The notes under the pieces are model-generated. The model was not told the origin of the DNA. It saw only the letters and a list, made by a program, of their open reading frames with translations, and ran no database searches. From Caprella mutica (taxonomy: Eukaryota; Arthropoda; Malacostraca; Amphipoda; Caprellidae), in the NCBI GenBank assembly GCA_947561585.1, contig CANNZV010000269.1, forward strand, positions 1 to 64,000: 64,000 nucleotides of DNA, written 5' to 3'. Positions 21,423 through 33,740 of this stretch are shown here, piece after piece. Made by a program: the position numbers and the translations under genes. Within the stretch, counting starts at the first letter, position 1, and every line of letters begins with the position of its first letter.

Positions 21423-24400
21423 TATATACAATATAAGGCAATACAATAACTATATTCAATATAAGGCAATACAATAACTATATACAATATAAGGCAATAC
21501 AATAACTATATACAATATAAGGCAATACAATAACTATATACAATATAAGGCAATACAATAACTATATACAATATAAGGCAATACAATAACTATATACAAT
21601 ATAAGGCAATACAATAACTATATACAATATAAGGCAATACAATAACTATATACAATATAAGGCAATACAATAACTATATACAATATAAGGCAATACAATA
21701 ACTATATACAATATAAGGCAATACAATAACTATATACAATATAAGGCAATACAATAACTATATACAATATAAGGCAATACAATAACTATATACAATATAA
21801 GGCAATACAATAACTATATACAATATAAGGCAATACAATAACTATATACAATATAAGGCAATACAATAACTATATACAATATAAGGCAATACAATAACTA
21901 TATACAATATAAGGCAATACAATAACTATATACAATATAAGGCAATACAATAACTATATACAATATAAGGCAATACAATAACTATATACAATATAAGGCA
22001 ATACAATAACTATATTCAATATAAGGCAATACAATAACTATATACAATATAAGGCAATACAATAACTATATACAATATAAGGCAATACAATAACTATATA
22101 CAATATAAGGCAATACAATAACTATATTCAATAACAGGCAATACAATAACTATATACAATATAAGGCAATACAATAACTATATACAATATAAGGCAATAC
22201 AATAACTATATACAATATAAGGCAATACAATAACTATATACAATATAAGGCAATACAATAACTATATTCAATATAAGGCAATACAATAACTATATACAAT
22301 ATAAGGCAATACAATAACTATATACAATATAAGGCAATACAATAACTATATACAATATAAGGCAATACAATAACTATATACAATATAAGGCAATACAATA
22401 ACTATATTCAATATAAGGCAATACAATAACTATATATGATATAAGGCAATACAATAACTATATTCAATATAAGGCAATACAATAACTATATACAATATAA
22501 GGCAATACAATAACTATATACAATATAAGGCAATACAATAACTATATACAATATAAGGCAATACAATAACTATATACAATATAAGGCAATACAATAACTA
22601 TATTCAATATAAGGCAATACAATAACTATATACAATATAAGGCAATACAATAACTATATACAATATAAGGCAATACAATAACTATATACAATATAAGGCA
22701 ATACAATAACTATATTCAATAACAGGCAATACAATAACTATATACAATATAAGGCAATACAATAACTATATACAATATAAGGCAATACAATAACTATATA
22801 CAATATAAGGCAATACAATAACTATATACAATATAAGGCAATACAATAACTATATTCAATATAAGGCAATACAATAACTATATACAATATAAGGCAATAC
22901 AATAACTATATACAATATAAGGCAATACAATAACTATATACAATATAAGGCAATACAATAACTATATACAATATAAGGCAATACAATAACTATATTCAAT
23001 ATAAGGCAATACAATAACTATATATGATATAAGGCAATACAATAACTATATACAATATAAGGCAATACAATAACTATATACAATATAAGGCAATACAATA
23101 ACTATATACAATATAAGGCAATACAATAACTATATACAATATAAGGCAATACAATAACTATATACAATATAAGGCAATACAATAACTATATACAATATAA
23201 GGCAATACAATAACTATATACAATATAAGGCAATACAATAACTATATACAATATAAGGCAATACAATAACTATATACAATATAAGGCAATACAATAACTA
23301 TATACAATATAAGGCAATACAATAACTATATACAATATAAGGCAATACAATAACTATATACAATATAAGGCAATACAATAACTATATACAATATAAGGCA
23401 ATACAATAACTATATACAATATAAGGCAATACAATAACTATATACAATATAAGGCAATACAATAACTATATACAATATAAGGCAATACAATAACTATATA
23501 CAATATAAGGCAATACAATAACTATATACAATATAAGGCAATACAATAACTATATACAATATAAGGCAATACAATAACTATATACAATATAAGGCAATAC
23601 AATAACTATATACAATATAAGGCAATACAATAACTATATACAATATAAGGCAATACAATAACTATATACAATATAAGGCAATACAATAACTATATACAAT
23701 ATAAGGCAATACAATAACTATATACAATATAAGGCAATACAATAACTATATACAATATAAGGCAATACAATAACTATATACAATATAAGGCAATACAATA
23801 ACTATATACAATATAAGGCAATACAATAACTATATACAATATAAGGCAATACAATAACTATATTCAATATAAGGCAATACAATAACTATATATGATATAA
23901 GGCAATACAATAACTATATACAATATAAGGCAATACAATAACTATATACAATATAAGGCAATACAATAACTATATACAATATAAGGCAATACAATAACTA
24001 TATACAATATAAGGCAATACAATAACTATATACAATATAAGGCAATACAATAACTATATACAATATAAGGCAATACAATAACTATATACAATATAAGGCA
24101 ATACAATAACTATATACAATATGAGGCAATACAATAACTATATACAATATAAGGCAATACAATAACTATATACAATATAAGGCAATACAATAACTATATA
24201 CAATATAAGGCAATACAATAACTATATACAATATAAGGCAATACAATAACTATATACAATATAAGGCAATACAATAACTATATACAATATGAGGCAATAC
24301 AATAACTATATACAATATAAGGCAATACAATAACTATATACAATATAAGGCAATACAATAACTATATACAATATAAGGCAATACAATAACTATATACAAT

Positions 24401-24898
24401 ATAAGGCAATACAATAACTATATACAATATAAGGCAATACAATAACTATATACAATATAAGGCAATACAATAACTATATACAATATAAGGCAATACAATA
24501 ACTATATACAATATAAGGCAATACAATAACTATATACAATATAAGGCAATACAATAACTATATACAATATAAGGCAATACAATAACTATATACAATATAA
24601 GGCAATACAATAACTATATGCAATATAAGGCAATACAATAACTATATACAATATAAGGCAATACAATAACTATATACAATAGGCAATACAATAACTATAT
24701 ACAATATAAGGCAATACAATAACTATATACAATATAAGGCAATACAATAACTATATACAATAGGCAATACAATAACTATATACAATATAAGGCAATACAA
24801 TAACTATATACAATATAAGGCAATACAATAACTATATACAATAGGCAATACAATAACTATATACAATATAAGGCAATACAATAACTATATACAATAAC
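21423..24898 (+). repeat. 28-bp tandem array (about 124 units)
   Basis: Units of ACAATAACTATATACAATAT plus AAGGCAAT. Rare markers show higher-order duplication: TATTCAATAACAGG at 22,125 and 22,713, and TATATATGAT near 22,431 and 23,019, are both 588 bp (21 units) apart, and a further TATGAT marker lies 868 bp (31 units) on. Shortened 22-bp units (CAATAGGC) recur at the 3' end every 84 bp or so. Confidence 0.97.
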
Positions 24899-25010
24899 AG
24901 GCAATTTAACAACATGCTTGTTCTCATCATAAGAAGATCAAAAGCTTTATTATAATAAGAAAAATTGGCCACATTTTTCCAGATTTTCTATCTTTATTTT
25001 CTGGTAATTT

Positions 25011-25222
25011 CTCTACTAGTCTCCTAGTTATTAATTTCTCTACTAGTTTCCTAGTTATTAATTTCTCTACTAGTCTCCTAGTTATTAATTTCTCTACTAG
25101 TATCCTAGTTATTAATTTCTCTACTAGTCTCCTAGTTATTAATTTCTCTACTAGTCTCCTAGTTATTAATTTCTCTACTAGTCTCCTAGTTATTAATTTC
25201 TCTACTAGTCTCCTAGTTATTC
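25011..25222 (+). repeat. 27-bp tandem array (about 8 units)
   Basis: Units of TTCTCTACTAGTCTCCTAGT plus TATTAAT. CTACTAGT and CTAGTTA parts are mutually related, so the unit may itself be a degenerate dimer. Confidence 0.94.
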
Positions 25223-25479
25223 AATGATATTGTTTAAAGTTTCATTTAATGGTGCAAATGGCATATCAAACTCCCATTTAATCTCTCACGGATTAATCTG
25301 ACAGATTTTATTTTCCGGCAGATGTATGGGCCCATTCCTGGCAACTGGTAACACTGCTGGCAGTCTGCCAGATTAGGAAATATAGTTAGGATTATTTGCC
25401 TGGTAGAATGGCTAGCGGTGACCCTATTTGTCCTAACCCTAATTAGGTAGGGTTAATGGTTTACTAACTTCGAAAATGG

Positions 25480-25708
25480 CAAAAGGTTATGTTCTGCGTG
25501 GCTTTGTTTAATTTTAATCTTGTCGTATAACTCAAAAAGTATTCAACCAAATTGCCTGAAATTTGCTGGGACGATTGGTCATTATCCGGGAACCACTTGG
25601 TTAGATTTTGGGAATGATCAGATCTAAGGTCAAGGTCACAAAAAGGTCAAAATGAACCAAAAAAATTGGCGGTGGTGAAGGTAAGCGCTTTAGAGTACCC
25701 GTTCTAGT
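25480..25708 (+). mobile_element. Interspersed repeat family C, copy 1
   Basis: Shared motifs in order: ATAACTCAAAAAGTATTCAA, GGGACGATTGGTCATTATCC, GGTCAAGGTCA, GCGCTTTAGAGTACC, GTTCTAG end. Other copies at 26,005, 26,625, 32,813 and 33,431. No coding capacity. Carries nuclear-receptor-like half-sites (AGGTCA). Confidence 0.75.
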
Positions 25709-26004
25709 TTTAGATACAGTTCACACCATTTTAATAATATTGTAATAGAATTTGTTCAATGAATAATCTAATTGCTATTCATTCATTCATAAACATCGTC
25801 AGGATTAAAATGAATCACTTTTATTGTTATTAAACAATATAAATTAACGGTGAAGATTTAATTATACTATTCCATTTGCATTCTATTCAAGTGTACGGAA
25901 TTTTAGTGAATTATTTCTCATCCTGTAGCACTGAAAATATTATAAAATTTAATTTTTTACCTTCGCAGAATGCGGAAAGGTCATATTTTACCTGTCATTT
26001 ATTT

Positions 26005-26273
26005 ATTTATTCTTGTTATTCGCATAACTGAAAAAGTATTCAACCGAATTGTCTAAAATTTGACATGACGATTGGTCAATGTCAAGGAACCATCAGGTAG
26101 AATTTTTGGAGCGATCCGGTCAAAGGTCAAGGTCATTTATAACTCAAAAAGTGTTTTACCATATTGCATGAAACTTGGTGGGACGATTGGTCCAGTTAGC
26201 CGTTTTTGAGAGAGAATGGGTTAAAGCGGCGGCAAAGGTACGCGCTCTACCGAGTGCACATAATCTAGTTTTC
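26005..26273 (+). mobile_element. Interspersed repeat family C, copy 2
   Basis: Starts CTTGTTATTCGCATAACTG and includes GGTCAAAGGTCAAGGTCA, a DR1-like pair of AGGTCA half-sites next to a TCAAGGTCA extended site. It has a second, internal repeat of ATAACTCAAAAAGTGTTTTA. Ends GAGTGCACATAATCTAG. Confidence 0.75.
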
Positions 26274-26469
26274 ACCGTAGAGAGTTTGAGTAGAGAACAG
26301 CTCAAATCTTCCCCACTATAGCCCACCATACTAAAGACAGGCATTCACATCTCTAACAGAAAGAGTACAGATGGTAGCAGTAAAAAGAGTCTGCTCAGTG
26401 CCAGAGAATGGGCAGACTTCATTAGCAGCTTTACTGTGGAGGAGAAAAACTAGGGTGTGAATTAACAGA

Positions 26470-26560
26470 TTGGATTAGCGTGAAAGAGATAGCGTGAAAG
26501 AGATAAGAGATAGCGTGAAAGAGATAAGAGATAGCGTGAAAGAGATAGTGTGAAGAGAGA
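26470..26560 (+). repeat. Short GA-rich tandem repeat (GCGTGAAAGAGATAAGAGATA, 4-5 units)
   Basis: Units of AGCGTGAAAGAGATAAGAG, some lacking TAAGAGA. Spacer only. Confidence 0.8.
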
Positions 26561-26624
26561 TATTTTTGGATGTAGGGTGGAAATACTTTAAATTTAAAAA
26601 CTGGTAAAATAATACAAAATTAGA

Positions 26625-26800
26625 TGACGGGCACTAGTAAATCGCATACCCCCGCTGCCGTTTATAAATGACCTTGACCATCCAATAATCCTTCAGTTAT
26701 AAAATGACCTTGACCTTTGACAAGATCGCCGATTGATATTGATTAATTTTCCCACCAAATTTCAGGCAATTGGTTGAACACTTTTTTAATTTGATTATAA
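26625..26800 (-). mobile_element. Interspersed repeat family C, copy 3 (partial)
   Basis: Reverse orientation: starts GACGGGCACTAGTAAATCGC, then AAATGACCTTGACC twice and CCACCAAATTTCAGGCAATT. Truncated relative to the copy at 33,431. Confidence 0.7.
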
Positions 26801-27184
26801 ATAATTCCTATTCCTAACTATTGCGCAATTTCGCGAAGGTAATAACGCTAAGTAAATCTTTATACTTATAAAGTTTGAACTATTTTTCCATAACATTTCT
26901 ATGAAGAAGAAGATATAAGAAATATATAAGCAGTTGTGTAGGAATACGTAATTAGATAGAGAGTGCTTACTGTCGTCCTATTTAGATATTGATATCTATT
27001 GTTATCCTATTTACTGTAATCCTCCCCCCCCCATTTCTCTGCCCCTCACCCCGTTCCAATCCCTCTCGAGTGGTTATTGGAGTGGAGTGGTGACATGTTT
27101 ATATGTAGCCACATGGTAAGTAGATAGGAAAGATAAGGTAAGGAACTGGTAGGTAAGAGTGGGGAGAAGCTTAGTGTCATCTAC
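26801..27184. other. Spacer stretch without recognised feature
   Basis: AT-rich, with a C-run near 27,025. No conserved open frame or repeat beyond short TAGATATTGATATCTATTG palindromes. Confidence 0.4.
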
Positions 27185-27838
27185 AGCGACCATTTAGTCT
27201 TTTAGTACGACCATTCAGGCATTTAGTAGGACCATTCAGTCTTTTAGTACGACCATTTAGTCACATACATTGCGACTTCATACCTAGTCCTTATTTCGTC
27301 CACATAGTAACCTATTACGACCACATTGTCACATAATGCGACCACATAATCACATATTACGACCTCATAGTCACCTATTACGACCACATTGATATCTATT
27401 ACGACCTCATAGTCACCTATTGCGACCACATTGTTATCTATTACGACCACATAGTCACCTATTACGACCAGATAGTCACCTATTACGACCACATAGTCAC
27501 CTATTACGACCACATAGTCACCTATTACGACCACATAGTCACCTATTACGACCACATAGTCACCTATTACGACCTCATAGTCACCTATTACGACCACATA
27601 GTCACCTCTTACGACCACATAGTCACCTATTACGACCACATAGTCACCTATTACGACCTCATAGTCACTTATTACGACCACATAGTCACCTATTACGACC
27701 ACATAGTCACCTATTACGACCTCATAGTCACCTATTATGACCACATAGTCACCAATTACGACCTCATAGTCTCCTATTGCGACCACATAGATGTCTATTA
27801 CGACCACATAGATGTCTATTACGACCACATAGTTTTAT
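27185..27838 (+). repeat. 21-bp tandem array (about 30 units)
   Basis: TCACCTATTACGACCACATAG units; edge units are more diverged (TCTTTTAGTACGACCATTTA). The period equals seven codons, so both strands have long artefactual frames. Unrelated in sequence to the terminal 21-bp arrays. Confidence 0.95.
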
Positions 27839-28337
27839 ATTTATTCATATCCGCTTTTCATACGATATGCAAACTTTAGTAATTTAACTTGCAAAGTTCC
27901 AGAAAAGTTCAGCTTGATGTCTTTTTCCATCACAGTTTTTTATTTCCACCAGTTCAATGATAATGAATAGTCTGCAGATAGGTAGAGTGTTACGCTTCAT
28001 CAAAGGGTGCGATAGGAAATGTTATTTGAAGAGGAGAACATTTTCTAATTCTTTAACTCGATGAGAATTAAAGGTTGTGCATATTTCTGGTCGGTAAAAG
28101 GATTTATATTGAGGAAGGTGATGGAAATATTGCTTTATTTTTCTTAGTTTAGAATGTATATTGAAATGAAGAAATAAGGAATAAATTACAGTTGTTTTTA
28201 GGTTAGAATTTTATTTAGTCGTATTTCAATTCTATTAAATTATAATATTTATTATCTATCGTTATAATTTGTTCTGTTTTTCACTTTCTTTCTCTCTTTT
28301 CTTCTACTTACACCCCCTCCCCCCTTCCCCCTTCACC
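27839..28337. other. Spacer stretch without recognised feature
   Basis: Single-copy AT-rich DNA; nothing above background on either strand. Confidence 0.4.
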
Positions 28338-28668
28338 CTTCACCCTTCCCTTCATTCCCCTTTCTTTTCCCATTCATTCCCTCTTATTTCCCTCTTCTTT
28401 TCCCATTCATTTCCTCTTATTTCCCCCTTCTTTTCCCATTCATTCCCTCTTATTTCCCCCTTCTTTTCCCATTCATTCCCTCTTATTTCCCCCTTCTTTT
28501 CCCATTCATTCCCTCTTATTTCCCCCTTCTTTTCCCATTCATTCCCTCTTATTTCCCCCTTCTTTTCCCATTCATTCCCTCTTATTTCCCCCTTCTTTTC
28601 CCATTCATTCCCTCTTATTTCCCCCTTCTTTTCCCATTCATTCCCTCTTATTTCCCACTTCTTTTTCT
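28338..28668 (+). repeat. 33-bp pyrimidine-rich tandem array (about 9-10 units)
   Basis: Units of CCCATTCATTCCCTCTTATT plus TCCCCCTTCTTTT. One strand is almost pure C/T/A with long CCCC and TTTT runs; flanked by related degenerate units to 28,760. Frames in it are artefacts (33 = 11 codons). Confidence 0.95.
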
Positions 28669-28769
28669 CTTTCAAACCCCTTTCTTTTTTCTATTCATTC
28701 CCCTTTCTTTTTTCTTTTCATTCCCCTTTCTTTTCCCATTCAATCCCCTTCTTTTTCCCTTCCTATCCC

Positions 28770-29160
28770 CGTCCATAAGAACATCCAATCCACAACTTCT
28801 CAGATTTTCAAATTAAAATCTTTTGCCAGATTTTAATGACTGAATGAAATGTTTCTTTTCTATTCCCTGAACCAATTGGGCGAAAAACTTTCAAATCCGC
28901 AGGAGAAAAAGATAGGATTTTCATCAGTGGTTTGATGACGTCACACATGCAATTATTTTAGAGATAATTAAAGTAGAATGAAGTAAACGTTTCCTAGCTA
29001 TCAACTTACTGGAACTGTATCACCTGCTTATCTAAAATAAATTAGCAAACTATATTTTTGACTGCCATTTGGACGGAACAGTATTGATTAAAAAAAACAT
29101 TTATTATTCCAGTGAAATCCTAAGGAAAAGATCCTGGTTGATTTTTAAATATTGGATTTT
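28770..29160. other. Spacer stretch without recognised feature
   Basis: Single-copy; includes one GATGACGTCACAC CRE-like site near 28,935. No gene. Confidence 0.4.
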
Positions 29161-29167
29161 GTTTTGT

Positions 29168-29240
29168 GGAATTTTCCGCAGTGGAACTTTCCTCAGTGGA
29201 ATTTTCCGCAGTGGAATTTTCCTCAGTGGAATCTTCCGCG
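29168..29240 (+). repeat. 15-bp tandem repeat (5 units)
   Basis: Alternating AATTTTCCGCAGTGG and AACTTTCCTCAGTGG. Open frames across it on both strands show no family features. Confidence 0.8.
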
Positions 29241-29679
29241 CACTGTTTTTAATATCGAAATGTGTCGCCTCCCAGAAACTCTTATTATTAATTATTGGAA
29301 ACTTTAGAGAGAAAAGAAGATAAAGATCAGGAAAGTGCAGAAAAACTTCCAATGGATGCCTGAAGATGACAAAGTTACGGAAGAATAATCTTTTTCTTCT
29401 CATTTAAAAGCCATTGACAGAAAGGAGGAGAAAAACCACCAGCCACATGGATATAAGAAGAAAAGAGACTCGCTTCATTGACTCTTTAAATTCGTTTCCA
29501 TTTCGAACAGAGGGACGAAAGCACCAAATTGAATACACCTCAAATTTACATACAAAATAGTTCATTAGGAGCGCCCACAGGGGTTCACACCTCCTCCTGT
29601 CCCCTCTAGGAACTGCATTGGAAAAGTGACACGTCGGGATGTGGAGGGTTGAATAGAAGTTAAAAAGAAATCGATACTT
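29241..29679. other. Spacer stretch, no gene recognised
   Basis: Two open frames on minus (29,403-29,104 and 29,682-29,404) lack family motifs or codon signals that I can recognise. Confidence 0.35.
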
Positions 29680-29806
29680 CAATTACTTTGGTACTAGTGA
29701 TAGAAAGGTATTAGATGTTAACTAGGTAGTTAGTAATAGATACTTCAATTACTTTGGTACTAGTGATAGAAAGTGCATTAGATGTTAACTAGGTAGTTAG
29801 TATTTT
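29680..29806 (+). repeat. ~64-bp direct duplication (2 units)
   Basis: GATACTTCAATTACTTTGGT and GATGTTAACTAGGTAGTTAG occur twice in direct order, the second copy with one inserted GC. Confidence 0.85.
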
Positions 29807-30754
29807 TTTTAAATGCATTTTAATGGTAATGTTTCAAGTCATCACAAATTTGTTTTCAAAGTTTCTTCTCCCTTTGTTTCTATTTCAGCTTAAACAGTTT
29901 GTTATTTGACGTTAAGTTGACGTTAATGAAGGAGAGAGTGTTTGTAGTGTGACGTCATCACCGGGACTCTGATATCCGGACTTGGTCTTTTATTGCTCCC
30001 TAAAACACGGAAACAAGAGAGAGGTTGGAATTGATTTGATGCCTTAAAAGTCCTCTCCAGATTTTAGGAAAAATAAATAAATTCCTTCAATGTAAAACAA
30101 ATACAAAAATCAAACATAAAATTCAACTTACATTATGTTTCAACTATACCAATTCCGATAAAGTACAGTTAAGATATTGGTAATTAATCGAAATTTTAGA
30201 TTTTCACATGAAGCTGTGATGTTGTTTTTGTATTCGCTAGTTTGTTGTACTGCACACTTCATGATTGTTTTATGTCCTAGATGGGAGTTCGGGTATATAT
30301 TCATATTGTTGTCCATACTGATTGTTCATCCAAATCAAAATAATGATATTAAATTTTCTTGTGACCATCTCTCAAATGACTGATACACGAACTATAATGC
30401 CGACACTATTTAGTTGCGGTTCGAAACGGAACAGAATAAAAAAATCAATATGGTCTAGGATCATTAATATGAAAATTGAATGCAATTTAGTTTCGGTTAT
30501 ATTGTTTATTTGCTGTAAAAGCTGAAATACGGAAGCGAGAGACAGGTTAGAATTGATTAAATGCTCTGTATTGATTTCATAATTAGGTACAAAGCCTGTA
30601 TAACTATGAAATACTTCATTCATCTTCAATATTATTCTAACACTAAAACAAATTAAGAGAAAACGTTATAGAAAGTGCTTTCTCTTTAGATCATAAACAT
30701 ATTGAACTCTATTGTCAAATTACCATTTTCTTACTTCATTTCATCGTCCTTCAA
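29807..30754. other. Spacer stretch, no gene recognised
   Basis: Single-copy DNA with one GTGACGTCATCACC site near 29,950. Short open frames on both strands near 30,180-30,630 overlap each other and show no domains. Confidence 0.35.
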
Positions 30755-31545
30755 AGTGTACCACATATGTACCACTACACAGTGAAGTGGTAACTGTACC
30801 ACATGTGTCTCACCACACAGTGAAGTGTTAAGTATACCACATATGTACCACTACACAGTGAAGTGTTAACTGTACCACATGTGTCTCACCACACAGTGAA
30901 GTGTTAAGTGTACCACATGTGTACCACCACACAGTGAAGTGTTAACTGTACCACATGTGTACCACCACACAGTGAAGTGTTAACTGTACCACATGTGTAC
31001 CACTACACAGTGAAGTGTTAACTGTACCACATGTGTACCACCACACAGTGAAGTGTTAACTGTACCACATGTGTACCACTACACAGTGAAGTGTTAACTG
31101 TACCACATGTGTCTCACCACACAGTGAAGTGTTAAGTGTACCACATGTGTACCACCACACAGTGAAGTGTTAACTGTACCACATGTGTACCACCACACAG
31201 TGAAGTGTTAACTGTACCACATGTGTACCACTACACAGTGAAGTGTTAACTGTACCACATGTGTACCACCACACAGTGAAGTGGTAACTGTACCACATGT
31301 GTCCCACTACACAGTGAAGTGTTAACTGTACCACATGTGTACCACCACACAGTGAAGTGTTAACTGTACCACATGTGTACCACTACACAGTGAAGTGTTA
31401 ACTGTTCCACATGTGTACCACCACACAGTGAAGTGTTAACTGTACCACATGTGTACCACTACACAGTGAAGTGTTAACTGTACCACATGTGTCTCACCAC
31501 ACAGTGAAGTGTTAACTGTACCACATGTGTCCCACCACACCCTAA
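30755..31545 (+). repeat. 38-bp tandem array (about 20 units)
   Basis: Units contain GTACCACATGTGTACCACCA, then CACAGTGAAGTG and TTAACT. The core CCACATGTGTACC holds an E-box (CACATGTG). CTACAC/CCACAC and TGTCTCACC variants alternate in multi-unit blocks. Confidence 0.96.
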
Positions 31546-31732
31546 AGGGCTAACCACTCACCTGACCAAAGGCTTTCATTTCCAATAATTTTCAGATCTT
31601 CAGAAGAAATGCGTAACTAATTCAGTCGGTAATTGAGTAACTTGCCCTTCTCCCCAATTAGCAACAGACAAAAAATAGTAAAGTTGGAAGAGAAGAAAAT
31701 CTGAGAGAAACGAGTTTCTAGTTAGGCTAAGT

Positions 31733-31940
31733 TACGAATTATCGGACAGTTACACATTGTCGGACACGTGAGGAAAATATTATAATTGAACTATGTTTAA
31801 CTCGTTACTTTATTGGTAGCCATGATACTTACAGGTATCAGGGATACTAATCATAATGAAAGATAAATAATAATTTGTATTTTGTATTTTTTCTTACGAG
31901 TCCGAAAATTACTAACCGTCCGATAACTCGGAATTACCCT
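31733..31940. mobile_element. MITE family A, copy 4
   Basis: Left end TAGGCTAAGTTACGAATTAT; right end CCGATAACTCGGAATTACCCT. The centre carries GGTAGCCATGATAC...GGTATCAGGGATAC, a second nested inverted pair also present in copy 5. Confidence 0.82.
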
Positions 31941-32495
31941 TTCTAGAAATTATGCACATTGAAAAATTAAAACTTGTCATTATGCACATGTGGTTAGACT
32001 CTGCTTCAATGCACACACAGACTTATAAATTACATACAAAATTATACCAGAATAATAAAAAAATCGCCTAGTTTATATTTAATTTTGTGTTAGTCACTAA
32101 GGGATTTTGTTCGTTGATGGTATCAAACACAGCGACAAACAAACATTGATAGAACAAACACGACAACAAACACTCGTTTGTTTGTAGTTCATTAACAACA
32201 TCAAAAATGCAGTTAAGTACATCCATGTTTGAATGGGAAGAACCTTCACTGTCACTGACGAACTGGAAAAATAACATGCTATCATCACCAATTAAATGGA
32301 AATAGTAAACTATACTAATATGAGTAATACTAAAAAATAATATTATAAATGTAATTATTTTATTTACTCAAACCACCATTTTAAAATAGTCTAAAAGCAA
32401 TAAAATTATAAATCGGAACCTACATATACCTTAATTCCGTTACATGTCAAGCAGTTTGGTGCGATCAAGAATACATGATTTCAAGAAATAGAAAA
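31941..32495. other. Spacer stretch with one exon-like frame, not called a gene
   Basis: On minus, TGTTATTTTTCCAG near 32,265 is followed by an open frame of about 64 codons (to about 32,068) beginning FVSDSEGSSHSNMDVLN. It looks like an acceptor plus exon, but no family is recognised and no linked exon is seen. Confidence 0.2.
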
Positions 32496-32590
32496 AACAT
32501 GTTCACCTGTTTCCATCTCCTTACAAAACATGTTCACCTGTTTCCATCTCCTTACAAAACATGTTCACCTGTTTCCATCCCCTTACAAAA
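32496..32590 (+). repeat. 31-bp tandem repeat (3 units)
   Basis: Units of AAAACATGTTCACCTGTTTC plus CATCTCCTTAC; nearly identical copies. Confidence 0.9.
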
Positions 32591-32812
32591 CTTATTATCT
32601 TCACTAAAATCGCAGCGGTGTTCCATATTGATGGGTCCATAGTATTAAAATCTCTCTATAGTTTAAATTCTGAACTAACTGCTTAAAATACAATGCGTAG
32701 CAAAGATATAGATATAGAGATATAGAGAATTATTCAGAAAACCTCATTCCTAGTTGATTTCAACGTTGCACCTAACTAGGACTTTATTTAATCGTTGTAT
32801 CATAATTTAATT

Positions 32813-32890
32813 AACTCTTGTTATTCGCATAACTTAAAAAGTATTCGGAATATAATTTGGTGGGACGATTGGTCATTATCCAGGAACCAT
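32813..32890 (+). mobile_element. Interspersed repeat family C, fragment
   Basis: CTTGTTATTCGCATAAC, AAAAAGTATTC and GGGACGATTGGTCATTATCC in the family order; the rest is missing. Confidence 0.7.
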
Positions 32891-32954
32891 ATAAGAAATT
32901 TATCTATACATTTTTATTCAAATTCTATTTTAATAATAAAATATTATAAACTTC

Positions 32955-33005
32955 CTTCTAATGATCGAAGATGTGGAACCGTCTGCTAATTAGGAACTTC
33001 CCCTA
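32955..33005. mobile_element. MITE family A, single terminal half
   Basis: ATGATCGAAGATGTGGAAC and CTAATTAGGAACTTCCCCTA match one family A end. No matching left half is present within 250 bp, so this is a solo end or deletion remnant. Confidence 0.65.
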
Positions 33006-33204
33006 GTTTATATTTCCCGTTAATAGATATCGTCAAGGGAACTAATTATGTTTTCCAAGATATTAGTCAGTGTCCAGTATATCCTGTTAGTGTGAACTAA
33101 CTAATGACTTATCTTGTTAGTCAGGACTAACTAATGACCAACCTTTGCGCTAGGGATAATAACATTGGGTCTGTAATTGAGTCTCAGGTACTATCCGAAC
33201 AGTT

Positions 33205-33290
33205 GCTGGACATTTAGTCTACGGACATTTTTGGTCTACAGACATTTGGCTTCCACACATTCGGCCTACGGACATTTTTGGCCCTATTAT
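33205..33290 (+). repeat. Degenerate 17-bp repeat (about 5 units)
   Basis: GGACATTTTTGGTCTAC-like units (GGACATTTAGTCTACG, AGACATTTGGCTTCC, CACATTCGGCCTACG). Confidence 0.65.
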
Positions 33291-33430
33291 AGCCGTCAAA
33301 ATGTTACAGTACTGTCACTTATATTTTTAATATATTACTCAATAATTTGAATTTATCCATGATTACGGATTTTTTTAAGCTACAAATGAGGAAGAAAATA
33401 TTGCCCAATGGCTACGCTTAATTTGGTAAC

Positions 33431-33740
33431 TAGAACGGGCACTCATAGAGCGCGTACCTTCGCAGACTCTTCAATCAATTTTGAACTTTTCGTGACTTTG
33501 ACCTTCGACTCGATCGCTCCCAAAATCTATTAAAATGGTTACTGGCTAATGACTAATCATCCCACGACATTTCAGGCAATTTGGTATAATACTTGTTGAG
33601 TTACAAATGACCTTGACCTTGACCTTTCACCCGATTGCTCCCAAAAACTAATCAAATAGTTCCTGGACAAATCTTCCAACCAATTTTGAAGCAATTTCGT
33701 TGAATACTTTTTGAGTTCTGCGAATAAAAAGATTATTTAT
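33431..33740 (-). mobile_element. Interspersed repeat family C, longest copy
   Basis: Reverse orientation: CTAGAACGGGCACTC, GAGCGCGTACCTTCGC, GACTTTGACCTTCGACTCG, then AAATGACCTTGACCTTGACC and AATACTTTTTGAGTTCTGCG. The homologous unit is repeated twice inside this copy, as in copy 2. Confidence 0.75.

Noticed and set aside
27244..27828. 194-codon frame of VVIGDYV repeats, and a similar one at 36,196-36,670
   Set aside because: Again products of 21-bp tandem arrays; frames are open on both strands.
32068..32291. Possible exon on minus with TTTTTCCAG acceptor
   Set aside because: No partner exon, no recognised family, and one short frame in AT-rich DNA is weak evidence. Kept only as a note.
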